Positions 1 to 10,700 of a DNA stretch of 16,216 nucleotides are shown here, piece after piece (position 1 is the first letter of the stretch; every line of letters begins with the position of its first letter). The notes under the pieces are model-generated. The model made no database searches. It saw only the letters and a program-made list of their open reading frames with translations, and was not told where the DNA came from. The stretch comes from Pirellulales bacterium (GTDB taxonomy: Bacteria > Planctomycetota > Planctomycetia > Pirellulales > Thermoguttaceae). The stretch spans positions 1 through 16,216 of the forward strand of contig JAUWWA010000004.1 in the NCBI GenBank assembly GCA_030617125.1, read 5' to 3'. A program made the position numbers and the translations under genes.

Positions 1-34
1 CTCTCGTCGACGTGTGGGCCTCGGTCGCAGTCAT
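1..34 (-). CDS. Start of a downstream operon gene (partial, runs off the left edge)
   Basis: Eleven codons, MTATEAHTSTR, are visible before the window ends. The ATG overlaps the TAA stop of the adaptor gene as TAATG, which indicates translational coupling. Eleven residues are too few to identify the product. Adaptors with an embedded peptidoglycan-binding domain are commonly followed by a MacB-type ABC ATPase and an FtsX-like permease, so an ABC ATP-binding protein is the best guess. That guess comes from context only. Confidence 0.6.
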   Translation of the reverse strand, partial: MTATEAHTSTR

Positions 35-1767
35 TACGGTTGCGTATCGGTGTGTTGGTTGTTCTCGTATCCGACGACGACGAGCCGGCCCGGCTCGAGC
101 GTCCCATCCACGGGCTTCACTTCAACGAAACCGTCGGCGGACAATCCCGGCTCGACCACGACGTACTCCAGCGCGCCGTTGTTCTCGACCTGAACTCTCG
201 AGGTCCCGTCGGCGGAGAGAGACCGTGCGCTGATGGGCACGGCGATCACGGCCCCCTCGGTCGATTCGATCGGAATCGTCAGCCGCAAGGAGAAACCTTC
301 CAGCCGGGTGGTGGTCTTGTCGACAGCGACCTCGAAGTAAAAGTGGTACCCGTCGACTCCGTGGGTGCCGGGGGTGGGGGCCACGCGTTTCACGACACCG
401 GTGGCTTTGATCCCCAAGGCCCGTTCATCAATGTTCACTGCCATGCCCGGCTTCACCAGCGGTGCCGCGTTGAGCGGGAGGGAGGAGTCAATCGATAACT
501 GGTTGTCCGTCACCGACATCACGGGCCCCTTCGCCAGGTCGCCGACCAGGGCCGTGACTTCCTCGACGCGGACAGGCAGGGTGGGAATAAAAACGATCTC
601 GTCGACCGGCACCTGCACGCCAACCTTGCGTTTGGCGGCCTCCAGGTCGGCGGCCAGTCGATCGGCCCGTTGCTTGGCCAGTTGGGCGTCAAGATCGGCG
701 ATCTTCTGTGCGTTCACGGCGGTCTGCACGGTCACTTCACCGTCGATCTGAGCGGCCTTGGCGGCCGCCCAGGCCAGTTCGAGCTGCTTCTGGGCCAGCT
801 TGACTTCCCCTGCCGCGGCCTCGACGTTCAGTTCACTCTTCAGGCGAGTGGCGAACGCGCCGGCGCGAGCCACTTGGAGTTGCGAGTCGGCCGCCGTGCG
901 GGCGGTCCTGGTGGCGTACGGATCCAGCACCACGATAGCCCGGTCGGAAATCTTTGCGGCAATGTCGGCCGCAGCAGCTTTCTTGGCGTGTTCTGCGCTG
1001 GCGCGTGCAGATTCCAGCGCCAGGGGCTCGCCTCCCCGCAACAGTCGATCCCGGGCCAGCACCTTGGCCTCCACCTCGATGGCGACAATCTTATTGGCGT
1101 GCTCTGCCTTGGCGCGTGCGGCTTCTACTGCCCGGGCGGCGACGGCCGCGGCGTCGGCGGAGGCCAACTGATTCTTGGCCGCCTCGGCGAAATCCCGTTC
1201 GAGGGTCCGGATCTTTGCGAGTTGGTCGGTCGTCGGCCCGAACGGCTCCCAGCCCACCCGGCCGTACCACTTGGCGACGGCCGCGCAGGTCTGTTGGTCG
1301 TAGGTCCCGTCGACGGGCCCGGGGTCGAACCCCATCCGCTTGAGCGCTTCCTCCAGGTGCCGAACGTCATCGCCCGAAATGCCGGGGACAAGGTCGCGGT
1401 ACGCCGGGATTTTCCCCTGGAGCACGAACACCGGACGACCCGAAGCGGTGAGCATGACGCTGCCTTCCTCGAGTTGCTTGTTCCGCAACGGCAGCGTGGT
1501 GAAAAGGCCCGGGCCCGGTTTCAAGGCGGACGGTGCGATCGAGATCGGTTGCGGCAGACCGAACCGAGCCGTGCCTCGCGTGACGATGTTCGAGCTTAGC
1601 ACGCGCTTTTCGACGGGGACGAGAATCGGCGACGGTGTTGGAGGCGCCGTTCGCGCGGCGGCCTCGGCGGGAGATTGAATGCGCGATCCCGCCACCCAAC
1701 CTGCTACCGCCGCAACCGCCACGAGCACCAGGACAACGAACAGGACGAAGATCCGTTTTCTGCTCAT
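34..1767 (-). CDS. Membrane-fusion (HlyD/MacA-like) efflux adaptor with embedded peptidoglycan-binding domain
   Basis: A 577-aa periplasmic adaptor expected to link an inner-membrane transporter to the cell wall or outer envelope. One membrane anchor lies at residues 7-27. A PG_binding_1-like domain follows at about 125-175 (LVPGISGDDVRHLEEALKRM, then FDPGPVDGTYD). A long Ala/Lys/Glu-rich coiled-coil hairpin covers about 185-385. The beta-barrel and membrane-proximal part runs from about 390 to 570 (VPVDEIVFIP, KPGMAVNIDE, AVPISARSL). The ATG has a GAGGT ribosome site 4 bases upstream. It follows the 317-aa lipoprotein by 49 bp and overlaps the next gene at TAATG. The family usually works with ABC transporters of the MacB type; here it also sits downstream of two RND pumps and may serve either. 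The domain assignment is firm; the partner is inferred. Confidence 0.88.
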   Translation of the reverse strand: MSRKRIFVLFVVLVLVAVAAVAGWVAGSRIQSPAEAAARTAPPTPSPILVPVEKRVLSSNIVTRGTARFGLPQPISIAPSALKPGPGLFTTLPLRNKQLEEGSVMLTASGRPVFVLQGKIPAYRDLVPGISGDDVRHLEEALKRMGFDPGPVDGTYDQQTCAAVAKWYGRVGWEPFGPTTDQLAKIRTLERDFAEAAKNQLASADAAAVAARAVEAARAKAEHANKIVAIEVEAKVLARDRLLRGGEPLALESARASAEHAKKAAAADIAAKISDRAIVVLDPYATRTARTAADSQLQVARAGAFATRLKSELNVEAAAGEVKLAQKQLELAWAAAKAAQIDGEVTVQTAVNAQKIADLDAQLAKQRADRLAADLEAAKRKVGVQVPVDEIVFIPTLPVRVEEVTALVGDLAKGPVMSVTDNQLSIDSSLPLNAAPLVKPGMAVNIDERALGIKATGVVKRVAPTPGTHGVDGYHFYFEVAVDKTTTRLEGFSLRLTIPIESTEGAVIAVPISARSLSADGTSRVQVENNGALEYVVVEPGLSADGFVEVKPVDGTLEPGRLVVVGYENNQHTDTQP

Positions 1768-1816
1768 GATTACCTCAACTGATTGCCCAGCGTATGATCT
1801 CTTGCGGTGCCGCCGC

Positions 1817-2770
1817 TCACTTCACTTCACGAGCATACAATTCCCTCTCGATTTGCTCCTCCACCGGATCGAAAATTTCCTCTTCCAACTCAAAGCTGAT
1901 CGCGGCGACCCTCCGCTCATAGTCCTGGAGCTTCTTCAGCGCGGCCCGCTGTTCGGTCGACAACTTTTCCAGCGGGACCGTACCGCCGTCGGTGATGGCG
2001 TAGAACCGCTCGCGGATGTCGGTCTCGACCTCGTCCGGATGGTTGTAGTCGAAGCCAGCCTCGCGCATCTTGGCGGCATACTTCCGAAGGGCCGCTTTCA
2101 TGCGCGGGTCCTTGTTGATCAGGGCGTTCAACGGGTTGTAGTAGGTTGCCTTTAATTGTTCGAGCTTGAAGACCTGCTCGATGGCCTTGCGGGTGCAACC
2201 ACCACAGCGCGAGAAGTCCTCGACCTCGAGCCCCACCGCGAACGACGCGTCGGTATTCTCGCCGAACAGAGAGCGGTTGTAGGCAACCTGATCGGCGGGC
2301 GACAGGTTTTTGTAGATCTGCACGTTCTTTTCACCCAACCCTACTCTGCCCGGGCAGTAGCCCTCGGTAAGCTGTGGGGCGGCGCCGGTGTACAGCGTCG
2401 AAACGCCGAACCCATACTTGGCGATGAACTCTTCCTCGCTGACGCCGGGAAGCGACTTATCGGCAGCCATCCCTCTGCGCACGGTCTTGTAGTCGACGGC
2501 GACGTACTCGAACCCTTCTTCACGCATGTACTCGGCAATCAGCGCTTCGACCCGCTCGACGGCCTGGACGAGCGCCTTGGTGGTCAAGCCGAACTCCTCT
2601 TTGCCCGGCTGCTCGGCCGGCTTTTCCTCCGTCTCCCCGCCGGTTGTCTGCACGGTCGGCGTCTCGCCGCCGTTCTCCGTCGAACCGTTGCCGCAACCGG
2701 CCATGCCGATCACAAGGATCGCGACCAGCACGGTCGCGACGACTGCTACTGTTGGAATCCCTTTCGTCAC
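1817..2770 (-). CDS. Lipoprotein of unknown function with CGGC motif
   Basis: A 317-aa secreted lipoprotein. The signal peptide ends in the lipobox MAGC, with the lipidated Cys at 26, followed by a Ser/Thr/Glu/Gly-rich linker to about residue 58. The rest is mostly helical and charged, with C139 and a C189-G-G-C192 pair (SRCGGCTRKA). The stretch KYAAKMREAGFDYNHPDEVE (231-250) resembles a repeat-like motif in actinobacterial lipoproteins of unknown function that occur beside efflux genes; that resemblance is from memory. The start is GTG with AGGAGA 6 bases upstream (GGATAGGAGAAACGAC-GTG). It lies 88 bp after the PepSY lipoprotein and shares its leader (GCGNGS-EN-ETPT). No function is assigned. 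A role as an envelope accessory or sensor for the transport operon is inferred from position only. Confidence 0.8.
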   Translation of the reverse strand: MTKGIPTVAVVATVLVAILVIGMAGCGNGSTENGGETPTVQTTGGETEEKPAEQPGKEEFGLTTKALVQAVERVEALIAEYMREEGFEYVAVDYKTVRRGMAADKSLPGVSEEEFIAKYGFGVSTLYTGAAPQLTEGYCPGRVGLGEKNVQIYKNLSPADQVAYNRSLFGENTDASFAVGLEVEDFSRCGGCTRKAIEQVFKLEQLKATYYNPLNALINKDPRMKAALRKYAAKMREAGFDYNHPDEVETDIRERFYAITDGGTVPLEKLSTEQRAALKKLQDYERRVAAISFELEEEIFDPVEEQIERELYAREVK

Positions 2771-2858
2771 GTCGTTTCTCCTATCCGCTCAAGGTGGGGG
2801 CGCAAGAGTCCGCTGTCCCGAGGGCAGGTGACTCGCGAGCTTGCTCCCGGGCGATCAA

Positions 2859-3974
2859 TCAGTTCTCCGTACCCAGCACCTCTCCGGTTCCCATGTCGAT
2901 GATGACGTCGATTTCCGATCCGTCGTCCGCGATCACCTCGACGACGATCGTCTTCTTGCCGAGTTTTCTTTCGACGGCTACCGCCGTGACTTCTCCCGGC
3001 ACCTTCTGAAGTGCGATTTCCTTTGCCTTTTCGTCGCTGATTTTTCGAACCGGGGCAGCTTGCGCAACGGGTTCTTTCGATTCTTCCATCGGCGCAATCT
3101 GTACTTTGGCAGGCGCTCTCAACGTTCCTTTCTCGGTGTCGAAAATGTCATAGCCAAAGGCGGTCAGCACCAAAGTGTCCTCTCCGATCAGCCCAATTCC
3201 GAGGGCGTGGGTCTTGAACGTTTCCGCACCTTTCGGCTCGCTCCAATTGGTTTCACGTACTTTGATACAGTCCTTGAAGGTGCCCGCCGGCGTCTTCACG
3301 GTCAGCCCCATCTCCCAGTTTTCGGCTCGCTCCATGGAATAGCCTTCCGCCAATTGCTGGTAGTACTTTGCTCCCAGGAGAAAGGTCCCGGGCATAAAGA
3401 TCCCGGGCTTCGCCAGGCCGTTGTCGTCGGGCTGGCCCGCCATCCACCCTCCCTCGTGACTTACGACTTCCGTGCCCTCGTCATTGTAGATGTCGGTTTC
3501 GTCTCCAAAGTCGTACAGGTTGCCGGTCTTCTTGTCGATGGCGAAGAAGGTCCTCGATGTCTCTTTTGGGATGCCGTCGGCCCATTCTTTTTCCTCGATG
3601 ACCCTCGTCGACACCCAACCGATATCGGGAAGGAAGATTTTCCTGATTTTGTCAAGCACGGTAATCACCAAGGTGATCTCTTCGCCGTCCTCCGGTCCTT
3701 CGAGCACCAACTGGAAGCCCGGTTTGAGAATGTAGTAGGCCGTTTCCTCCTCGTCGACGAATTCGCAGTCCTGCAACCGAAAGTCTTTGGTGTACCCGGT
3801 CTCTTTGTCCTGCTCCGCATCGGCATGGCCCGACGGACCCCTTGCACTCAGTCGCGCGGTCGGCGTCTCGTTGCCGTTTTCTTCCGAACCGTTGCCGCAA
3901 CCGACGATGCCGATCAGAAGGACCGTGACGAGCATGGTCAGAACGGTCATTACGGATTGAAATCTGCTTCTCAT
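2859..3974 (-). CDS. Lipoprotein with C-terminal PepSY domain
   Basis: A 371-aa lipoprotein. The leader MRSRFQSVMTVLTMLVTVLL ends in IVGC with the lipidated Cys at 26, then GNGSEENGNETPT. The middle (about 60-290) is a beta-rich domain of unrecognised family containing phrases such as KPGFQLVLEGPEDGEE and TPAGTFKDCIKVRETNW, the latter reminiscent of secreted proteins that describe bound conversion products. Residues about 312-371 (ISDEKAKEIALQKVPGEVTA... ending in IDMGTGEVLG) form a PepSY domain, usually an inhibitory or regulatory domain in secreted and envelope proteins. The ATG at 3974 is chosen because AGGAGA lies 6 bases upstream and because the reading frame further upstream only shadows the RND gene. 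It lies 80 bp downstream of the RND stop. Confidence 0.83.
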   Translation of the reverse strand: MRSRFQSVMTVLTMLVTVLLIGIVGCGNGSEENGNETPTARLSARGPSGHADAEQDKETGYTKDFRLQDCEFVDEEETAYYILKPGFQLVLEGPEDGEEITLVITVLDKIRKIFLPDIGWVSTRVIEEKEWADGIPKETSRTFFAIDKKTGNLYDFGDETDIYNDEGTEVVSHEGGWMAGQPDDNGLAKPGIFMPGTFLLGAKYYQQLAEGYSMERAENWEMGLTVKTPAGTFKDCIKVRETNWSEPKGAETFKTHALGIGLIGEDTLVLTAFGYDIFDTEKGTLRAPAKVQIAPMEESKEPVAQAAPVRKISDEKAKEIALQKVPGEVTAVAVERKLGKKTIVVEVIADDGSEIDVIIDMGTGEVLGTEN

Positions 3975-4054
3975 GCCATTTCTCCTATAGGTTGAGACTA
4001 TCGAGGTCGGAGTCGTTCCACGATTGTCGTCGTGTTCTACCAAAGTATAGTGCC

Positions 4055-7000
4055 TTAATCCACTACGCAGGCTGCAACGCCTGTGTGGGGGGATTCCGAG
4101 CGGGCCCCAAAACGCAAGTACAGCGAGGGGATCACGAACAGATTGAGCAGCGTCGCCGTAACCAGCCCCCCCAGAATGACGATGGCCATGGGGTGCTCGA
4201 TCTCGTTGCCGGGGATGGCGCCGGCAACCACCAGGGGCACCAGGGCCAGCGCGGTCGTGGCCGCCGTCATCAAGATCGGCGCCAGCCGTTCCCGCGCCCC
4301 GCGCAGGACGAGTTCCGGGCCGAAGGTCTCGCCTTCCTGCTGCTCGAGATGCTGGAAGTGATTGATCATCAAGATGCCGTTGCGCGCGGCAATCCCCAGC
4401 ACCGTGAGGAATCCCACCAGCGAACCGAGCGAGATCACACCGGTGCCCGAGTACGCCGCCAGCACGCCGCCCACCAGCGCCGCCGGCAACGTCAGGAACG
4501 CGATCGTCGCCAGCCGCCAGCTCCCGAAGGACGCTTGCAGCAGGAAGAAGATCACGACCACCGCGACAACCGCCCAGGTCATCATCCGCTTCTGGGCGGC
4601 CTGTCGCTCCGCGTACTCGCCGATCAGTTCCGGGTGGTACTCGTGCGGGAATTTGATTTCCTGCAGGGCACGCTCCACGTCGGCCATGACGGAGCCGAGA
4701 TCGCGTCCGCGCACGTTGGCGCCAACGTCGATTTTCCGCTTGAGGTGTTCCCGCTTGATCACGTTCGGCGTCGGGGCGATGCGCACGTCGGCCACTTCTT
4801 CCAAGCGCACGGTGCCGCCCGAAGGCGTATTGATCGGAAGCTCGCGGATGTCGGTCAGGCTGTGGCGCGTTTCGGGCGTGCTCCACACCTGGACGTCGTA
4901 CGTGCGGTGGGCCGCGCAGATGTCGCCGGCTTCTTCGCCCGCCACCAGGTAGGCGGCGGCCCGGCGGACGTCGCCCGGCTTGATTCCATGGCGTTGGGCC
5001 GCGGCAAGGTCCACCTCGACTTCGATCTGCGGGATCTCCTCCTGGAGCTCCACGTGCAAATCCACGATGCCGTCGATCTTCGAAAGGGCCTGCTTTACTT
5101 CCTGCGACTTTTCGCGCAGCACGTTCAGCTCGCGGCCGTAAATCCGCACGGTGATGGCTTCGTGAGATCCTGTGAGCACCTCGCGGATTCTCTCTTTCAG
5201 GTAGGTCAGCACGTCACGATAGAGCCCGGGGTAGCCGTCCACCGTCTCCTGAATCTTGTCGACCGTCTCGTCGTAATCGACCTTGGGATCGACGCTGATC
5301 CAGTTCTCGCCGAAGTACATGCCGACGACCTCATCCATGATCAGGGCCTGTCCGATGTGGGCCCCAAAGTTTCGCACTCCCGGAATGGCCCGCAGCTCCT
5401 TGCTGCCCTGGATCGTGATCCGGTTCATTTCCGGCCAGGAGGTGCCGGGCTTCGTGAGCCAGTGCATCAGGACGTCCCGCTCCTTGAACGAAGGCAGCAG
5501 CGACTGTCCGAGCAGTGGACACACCACGACCCCGGCCAGCACGAAGATGCCGACGGTGGCGTAGGCCGGGCGAGGCCGGTTGACGATCCGCGAAAGGACG
5601 GCCTGGTAGCCGTGTTGCAGCCGCCGGACCAGCGGGGACTCGCGGCGTTCCAGCGGCGCGTTGCGCAGGAGGATCAGGCCCAGCGCCGGCGTGACGGTCA
5701 TCGCGACCACCGTGGACGCCGTCACCGCCAGGGCATACGAGAGGGCCAGCGGCTGGAAAAACGCGCCGGAGAGCCCCTGCATGAAGAACACCGGCACCAG
5801 AGCCATCACTTCGATCAACGTCGAGTAGATGATGACGTGGCGCACTTCGACCGAGGCCTCGAGAATAATCCTCGCAATCGATTTCGTGCTGCCTTCCTTG
5901 CGGGCCTGACGCAGGCGCCGCACGATATTCTCGATGTCGACGATCGCGTCGTCGACAACAGCCCCCAGGGCGATCACGAACCCCGCCAAAATCATCGTGT
6001 TGATGGTGGTCCCCCGCAGGAAAAGCATGAGCCCTCCCGCCATCAGCGACAACGGGATCGCCGTGCAGCTAATCAGCGCCACGCGCCACTCGTAGAGGAA
6101 GACGAACAGCACCAGAATTACGAGCACACTGGCGATCAACAGCGCCTTGGTGAGATTGTTGATCGACATCTCGATGAAGGTCGCCGGGCGAAAGATTTCG
6201 TGATCGATCTCTACGCCGGGAAGCCCGGGCCGCAGCGCGTCGAGCGCCTCCTCCACCCCGTGGGTCACGTCCAGCGTGTTGCCCCAGGGAAACTTCTCCA
6301 CGATCAGCAACAACCCGATGTCGTCGTTGATGATCGCGTCGCCGATCATCGGTTGGTGATCCACCACGACGTCGGCGACGTCGCTGAGCAAGAGCGGCTC
6401 GCCGTCTTTCATCGCGACGACCACGTTGGCCAGTTGATCCGGCTTGACATCGTCTTTCTGATGGATGAGGGGCAAGACGTGCCGGATGGGGAGCCTTTGA
6501 TTGGGGGTCTCCACCCAGCCCCCGCTGCCGATCACGTGTCCGTCGGAATACTGTAACAGCCCTATGTCCAGGGTGTCGGCCGTGGCCTTCAGGACCTGGT
6601 CCAACGTCACGTCGTGCTCTTTGAGCCGCTTCGGGTCGACTTGCACCTGGAGCATTTCCAGCCGCTCGCCCCAGATGGCCACGTTGGCGACGCCGGGGAC
6701 GCGCATCAAGCGCTGCCGGATCGTCCAGTAGGCGATCATCGACAGGTCGATCACGGAATGTTCCTTCGACGAAATCCCGATCTTCATGCACCGGCTGGTC
6801 GCCGAGAGCGGCGGCAACATCACCGGCGGGCTTGCCCAGGTCGGCAAGCCGGGCGTCGCCAGCGAAACGCGCTCCTGCACCAACTGTCGGGCCTCGAGCA
6901 GGTCGGCCCCCCGCTTAAAATACAGCTTGATCGACGAGAGCTGGGGAACCGACTTGGAGCGCATCACGTCGAGCCCCGCCACCCCGTTGAGCGCCTCCTC

Positions 7001-7207
7001 CAGCGGAACCGTCACCAGGCCTTCCACCTCGGCGGGGGAAAGCCCCAGACACGGAGTCTGGATCTCCACCATAGGCGGCGCAAACTCGGGAAACACGTCC
7101 ACCGGCGATTTGCGAAGCTCGCCGACCCCGAAGAAGATCATCGCCGCCGCGATGGCAAGCACGATGAATCGGTACTTCAGGCTCGTTCCCACGATCCAGT
7201 GCATCAT
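4055..7207 (-). CDS. RND-family efflux permease (CusA/CzcA type), second in the operon
   Basis: A 1050-aa inner-membrane proton-driven exporter of the heavy-metal-efflux RND branch. The N-terminus [20 protein letters not shown] is TM1, followed by porter signatures [12 protein letters not shown] and [22 protein letters not shown]4 carries the relay motif [13 protein letters not shown] (415-427), with D419 and E426 spaced as in CusA D405/E412. The first Asp of the CzcA-type DFG motif is Ala here. The C-terminal repeat ends [20 protein letters not shown]. The position matching CusA's metal-binding Met573 appears to be His ([10 protein letters not shown]), so copper/silver export is not supported. 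The start follows a GGGAG site. It lies 21 bp after the short adaptor gene and is clearly paralogous to the pump at 7710-10913. The substrate is unknown. Confidence 0.92.
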   Translation of the reverse strand: MMHWIVGTSLKYRFIVLAIAAAMIFFGVGELRKSPVDVFPEFAPPMVEIQTPCLGLSPAEVEGLVTVPLEEALNGVAGLDVMRSKSVPQLSSIKLYFKRGADLLEARQLVQERVSLATPGLPTWASPPVMLPPLSATSRCMKIGISSKEHSVIDLSMIAYWTIRQRLMRVPGVANVAIWGERLEMLQVQVDPKRLKEHDVTLDQVLKATADTLDIGLLQYSDGHVIGSGGWVETPNQRLPIRHVLPLIHQKDDVKPDQLANVVVAMKDGEPLLLSDVADVVVDHQPMIGDAIINDDIGLLLIVEKFPWGNTLDVTHGVEEALDALRPGLPGVEIDHEIFRPATFIEMSINNLTKALLIASVLVILVLFVFLYEWRVALISCTAIPLSLMAGGLMLFLRGTTINTMILAGFVIALGAVVDDAIVDIENIVRRLRQARKEGSTKSIARIILEASVEVRHVIIYSTLIEVMALVPVFFMQGLSGAFFQPLALSYALAVTASTVVAMTVTPALGLILLRNAPLERRESPLVRRLQHGYQAVLSRIVNRPRPAYATVGIFVLAGVVVCPLLGQSLLPSFKERDVLMHWLTKPGTSWPEMNRITIQGSKELRAIPGVRNFGAHIGQALIMDEVVGMYFGENWISVDPKVDYDETVDKIQETVDGYPGLYRDVLTYLKERIREVLTGSHEAITVRIYGRELNVLREKSQEVKQALSKIDGIVDLHVELQEEIPQIEVEVDLAAAQRHGIKPGDVRRAAAYLVAGEEAGDICAAHRTYDVQVWSTPETRHSLTDIRELPINTPSGGTVRLEEVADVRIAPTPNVIKREHLKRKIDVGANVRGRDLGSVMADVERALQEIKFPHEYHPELIGEYAERQAAQKRMMTWAVVAVVVIFFLLQASFGSWRLATIAFLTLPAALVGGVLAAYSGTGVISLGSLVGFLTVLGIAARNGILMINHFQHLEQQEGETFGPELVLRGARERLAPILMTAATTALALVPLVVAGAIPGNEIEHPMAIVILGGLVTATLLNLFVIPSLYLRFGARSESPHTGVAACVVD

Positions 7208-7228
7208 CGTACAGTCTCCCTTCGCGGC

Positions 7229-7675
7229 TTAGTGTCCCATCTCGAACTCGGTGCCGTACAGCTCGGCCACTCCCACCGTAACCACCTCCGTGCCGGTGGG
7301 CGGACCGTCCGACAGGACCACCAGGTCGCCTTCGATGTAGTCGACTTCGATGTTGTGCCGCACGAAGAGCCGGGGCTCGGGGCTTGTGTACACCCAGGTT
7401 TTGCCGTGCGGATCGTAGAGCAGCGAGGAGTAAGGCACGACCATCCGCTGCGACTCGCTGCGCGACACCTTCGCCTCACGCACCGGGGTCGTCTCGACGC
7501 CCACCCGCTCCATCGCCTTCTCGGTCAGCGTGACGCGACTGAGTGCCGATCCCTCGACGTGCTCGACGTGGGCCGGCTCGATCTTTTGGTGCGCGCCCGA
7601 GTTCTGGCGGCACGCCGAAAGTGGCACAACGGCAAGGATCGCTGCCACAAACATCCATCGATTTCTGCGTTGCAT
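7229..7675 (-). CDS. Short lipoprotein: stand-alone C-terminal domain of an RND adaptor
   Basis: A 148-aa lipoprotein. The signal peptide ends in PLSAC, with the lipidated Cys at 22. The mature part begins with the membrane-proximal adaptor phrase VTLTEKAMERVGVETTPVRE (48-67), followed by VVPYSSLLYDPHGKTWVYTS and SDGPPTGTEVVTVGVAELYG. These match the C-terminal half of CusB/HlyD-type adaptors. No lipoyl domain and no alpha-helical hairpin are present, and normal adaptors are 350-500 aa. The ATG at 7675 has AAAGGTG about 6 bases upstream. Further in-frame sequence upstream overlaps the RND gene's 3' end and is not coding. It sits between the two RND genes (34 and 21 bp gaps), so it is likely a partner of one or both. 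It could be a natural minimal adaptor or a truncated one; the intact lipobox and ribosome site favour the first. Confidence 0.85.
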   Translation of the reverse strand: MQRRNRWMFVAAILAVVPLSACRQNSGAHQKIEPAHVEHVEGSALSRVTLTEKAMERVGVETTPVREAKVSRSESQRMVVPYSSLLYDPHGKTWVYTSPEPRLFVRHNIEVDYIEGDLVVLSDGPPTGTEVVTVGVAELYGTEFEMGH

Positions 7676-7709
7676 AGTTTTCACCTTTCTGATGGCTGAA
7701 GTTTGTTCT

Positions 7710-10700
7710 TTACATTTCCCGGTCGACGCCGACGGGCTTCGACGCGACCTCTGGAGCCTCTTCTTCACGCTCTGCCGGCCCTTGCAGGTCCTCGAGGTCC
7801 GGGGCGGGCCTGGCCCCGGAAAGCAAGTACAAGGCGGGCACGCCGACCAGCGTGAACAACGTCGCACTGACCAGGCTGCCCAAGACGACGACGGCCATCG
7901 GGTGCACGATCTCCAGACCGGCGATGTTGCCGAAAAGCGCCAGCGGCAGGAAGACCAGCGCGGTCGCCACCGCCGTCGTCAGGATCGGCCCCAACCGCTC
8001 CCGGGTGCCGCGCATCACCAGCGCCGGGCCGGACCATTCGTGATCGCCCGGAGCGTCCTCCGACGTCTCCGCGAGATGCTGGTAATGGCGGACCAGCGTA
8101 ATGGCGTTCCGCGTGGCGACCCCCAGCACCGCGACGCACCCCAGGAGCGACCCGAGCGTGACGATCCCGCCGCCTGCCAACGCCGCCACCGCGCCGCCCG
8201 TCAGGGCCAACGGCAACGTCAGGAAGACCAGGGTCGCCAGGCGCCAGCTCAGGAAGGTCGCCTGCAGGAGCAGGAAGATCCCGATTGCCGCGGCGACCGC
8301 CACGCTCAGCACGCGGCGCTGTACCGCCATGCGCTGGGCGGAGTGTCCCAGGAGTTCCGTGCGGTATTCCAGCGGGAACTCGATTTCTTGAAGGGCCCTT
8401 TCCACGTCGTGCGCCACCGCGGCAAGGTCGCGTCCACGCACGTTGAAGTCCACGTCGATGCGACGCGCGACTGCGTCTCGCTTGATGACGTTCGGGGCCG
8501 GCACGATCCGCACGTCGACCACTTCCGCCAAACGCACGTGGTCGCCGGTGGGCGTGTCGATCAGCAGCTCTTGAACGCTGGTCAGACTGTGGCGTGTTTC
8601 GGGCGTACCCAACACGACCACGTCGAACACCTTTTGTTCCTCGAAGAGGTAACTGACTTCGAAGCCCGACAGCAGGCAGGCCGCCGCCCGGCGCACGTCG
8701 CCCGGTTTGAGTCCGTGCTTCTTAGACGCGGCGAGGTCGGGCTCGATTTTCAAGGTGGGCTGTTCCACGGGGAGCTCGACTTCCGGACTGACGATGCCGT
8801 CGATCCGGGAAAGGGCCTGCCTCACCTCTTCCGCCTTGGCGGCGAGGACCTTCCAGTCTTCGCCGTAGATGCGCACGGCGACTGCCGTGTCCGACCCGGT
8901 CATCTCCTCTTGGAGCCGTTCGTTGGTATAGGTCAGCACGTCGACATCGAGGCCCGGGTAGCCCTCTACCGTTTCCCGAACCTTGGCCACCGTGGCGTCA
9001 TAGTCGGCCGCCGGATCGAGGCTGACCCATAGCTGGCTGCAATTGACGTTGGACACTTCGTCCGACATCACGGCACGTCCCACGTGGGCACAGACGTTGC
9101 GGACTCCCGGAATGGACCGAAGCTCGCGGCCGGCTTGGCTGGCGATCCGGCCCATGGCCGGATGGGACATGCCGGCCGCCCCCTCCACTTCAACCATCAA
9201 GTCCGTCTCTTTGAACGTGGGGAGCAGCGACCCCTGACTGAGCCACGGCACCGCCGCCAGGCCGGCCACGACGATGACGACAAAGACGCCGAAAGCCAGC
9301 CCCGGTCGGCGGACCGTCCCGGCAAGGACCGTACTGTAGCCCCGTCCCAGCCATCCGACCAGCGGCGACTCGACGCGCTCCAGCGGCGGGCGGGCCAGGA
9401 GCATCAGGCACAGCGACGGCGTGACCAGAAGCGCCACCGCCATGGATACCACCAGCGCCAGTGCATAGGAAAGCACCATCGGCCGGAAGATGGCGCCGAG
9501 CACGCCTTCGATGAACAGGATCGGCAGCACGGCCAGCATCAAAATCAGCGTCGCGTAGATGACGGGGCTGCGAATCAGCAGCGCGGACTCGCGGATGAGC
9601 CACGCCGTCGACTCCTCGCTGCCGGCCTGGTCGCGATGCTTGCGCAGCCGCCGCGCAATGCCCTCCACGTCGATGACGGCGTCGTCGATCACCACACCCA
9701 GGGCGATGGCGATCCCCGCCAGGACCATCATGTTGATCGGCGCCCCGGTCAGGTAAAGCACGAGCCCGGCCGCCATCAGCGACACCAGGATCGCCACCGT
9801 GCTGATTAACGCGGTACGCCAGTAGAAGAGGAAGGCCAACAGGGCCGCTAGCACGAGACCGCCGCCGATCAAGAGCGCCGTGGAAAGATTGCCGAGGGCC
9901 GTCTCGATGAAGGTGGCGGGCCGGTAGAGCGAGGAGTCCATCTCCAGCCCGGAGAGCCCGGGCCGCAACGCGTCAAGTGCCTGCTCCACGCCCCGGGTCA
10001 CTTCCAGCGTGCTGGCCCAGGGAAACTTCTCGATCACGAGCATCAGGTTGGGTTCGTCGCCGATAACGGCGTCGCCGATCAACGGTTGATGGTCTTCCAC
10101 CACCTCGGTGACGTCGCCCAGTCGCTTCGTCGACCCTTCGATGGTCACATGGGCCAGGTCTTCCGGCGTGGAAATGGGTAAGAGGTGCCGGATCCCGAGC
10201 CGTTGATTGGGAGTATCGATGAACCCTCCGGTCCCGGGCGTCGACGCCTTGAGGAACTTCAGCGGCGAAAACCACAACGCGTTGCCGGCGGTGCTGATGA
10301 CTTGATTCAGCGTGATGCCTTCCTCCCGCAGCCGCTCCGGGTCGACCTGCACTTGGAGCTGCCGCTTTCGCTGACCCCAGATCGACACGTTGGCCACCCC
10401 GGGGACGCCCATCAAGCGAGGCTGGATCGTCCAGCGGGCGAGCACCGACATCTCGATGTGGGAGAGCTTCTCCGACGAAAGCCCGACCGCCATCACCCGG
10501 CTTGTCGACGACAACGGGTTGAGCATGGCAGGCGGCTTCGACACGCCCGGCAATGCATACACCTCGATAAGCCGCTCTTGCACCATCTGCCGTGCGTCCA
10601 GCATGTCGGTCCCGGGCTCGAAAACGAGCACGATCGACGACAGCCCGGGAATCGACTCCGAGCGGATTTCATCAACCCACGACACCCCATTGAGCATGTC

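Noticed and set aside
3975..4886. N-terminal extension of the PepSY lipoprotein frame
   Set aside because: The extension overlaps the RND gene in another frame and is Arg/Gly-rich. The ATG at 3974 has a ribosome site and begins a proper lipoprotein signal peptide.
3992..6556. An 854-codon open frame on the plus strand
   Set aside because: It lies wholly opposite the RND permease and the start of its operon neighbour. Its product is rich in His, Arg, Gln and Asp, typical of the antisense of GC-rich coding DNA, with no domain.
7676..7867. N-terminal extension of the short adaptor
   Set aside because: It overlaps the 3' end of the upstream RND gene and is low-complexity. The start at 7675 gives a ribosome site and a lipobox.
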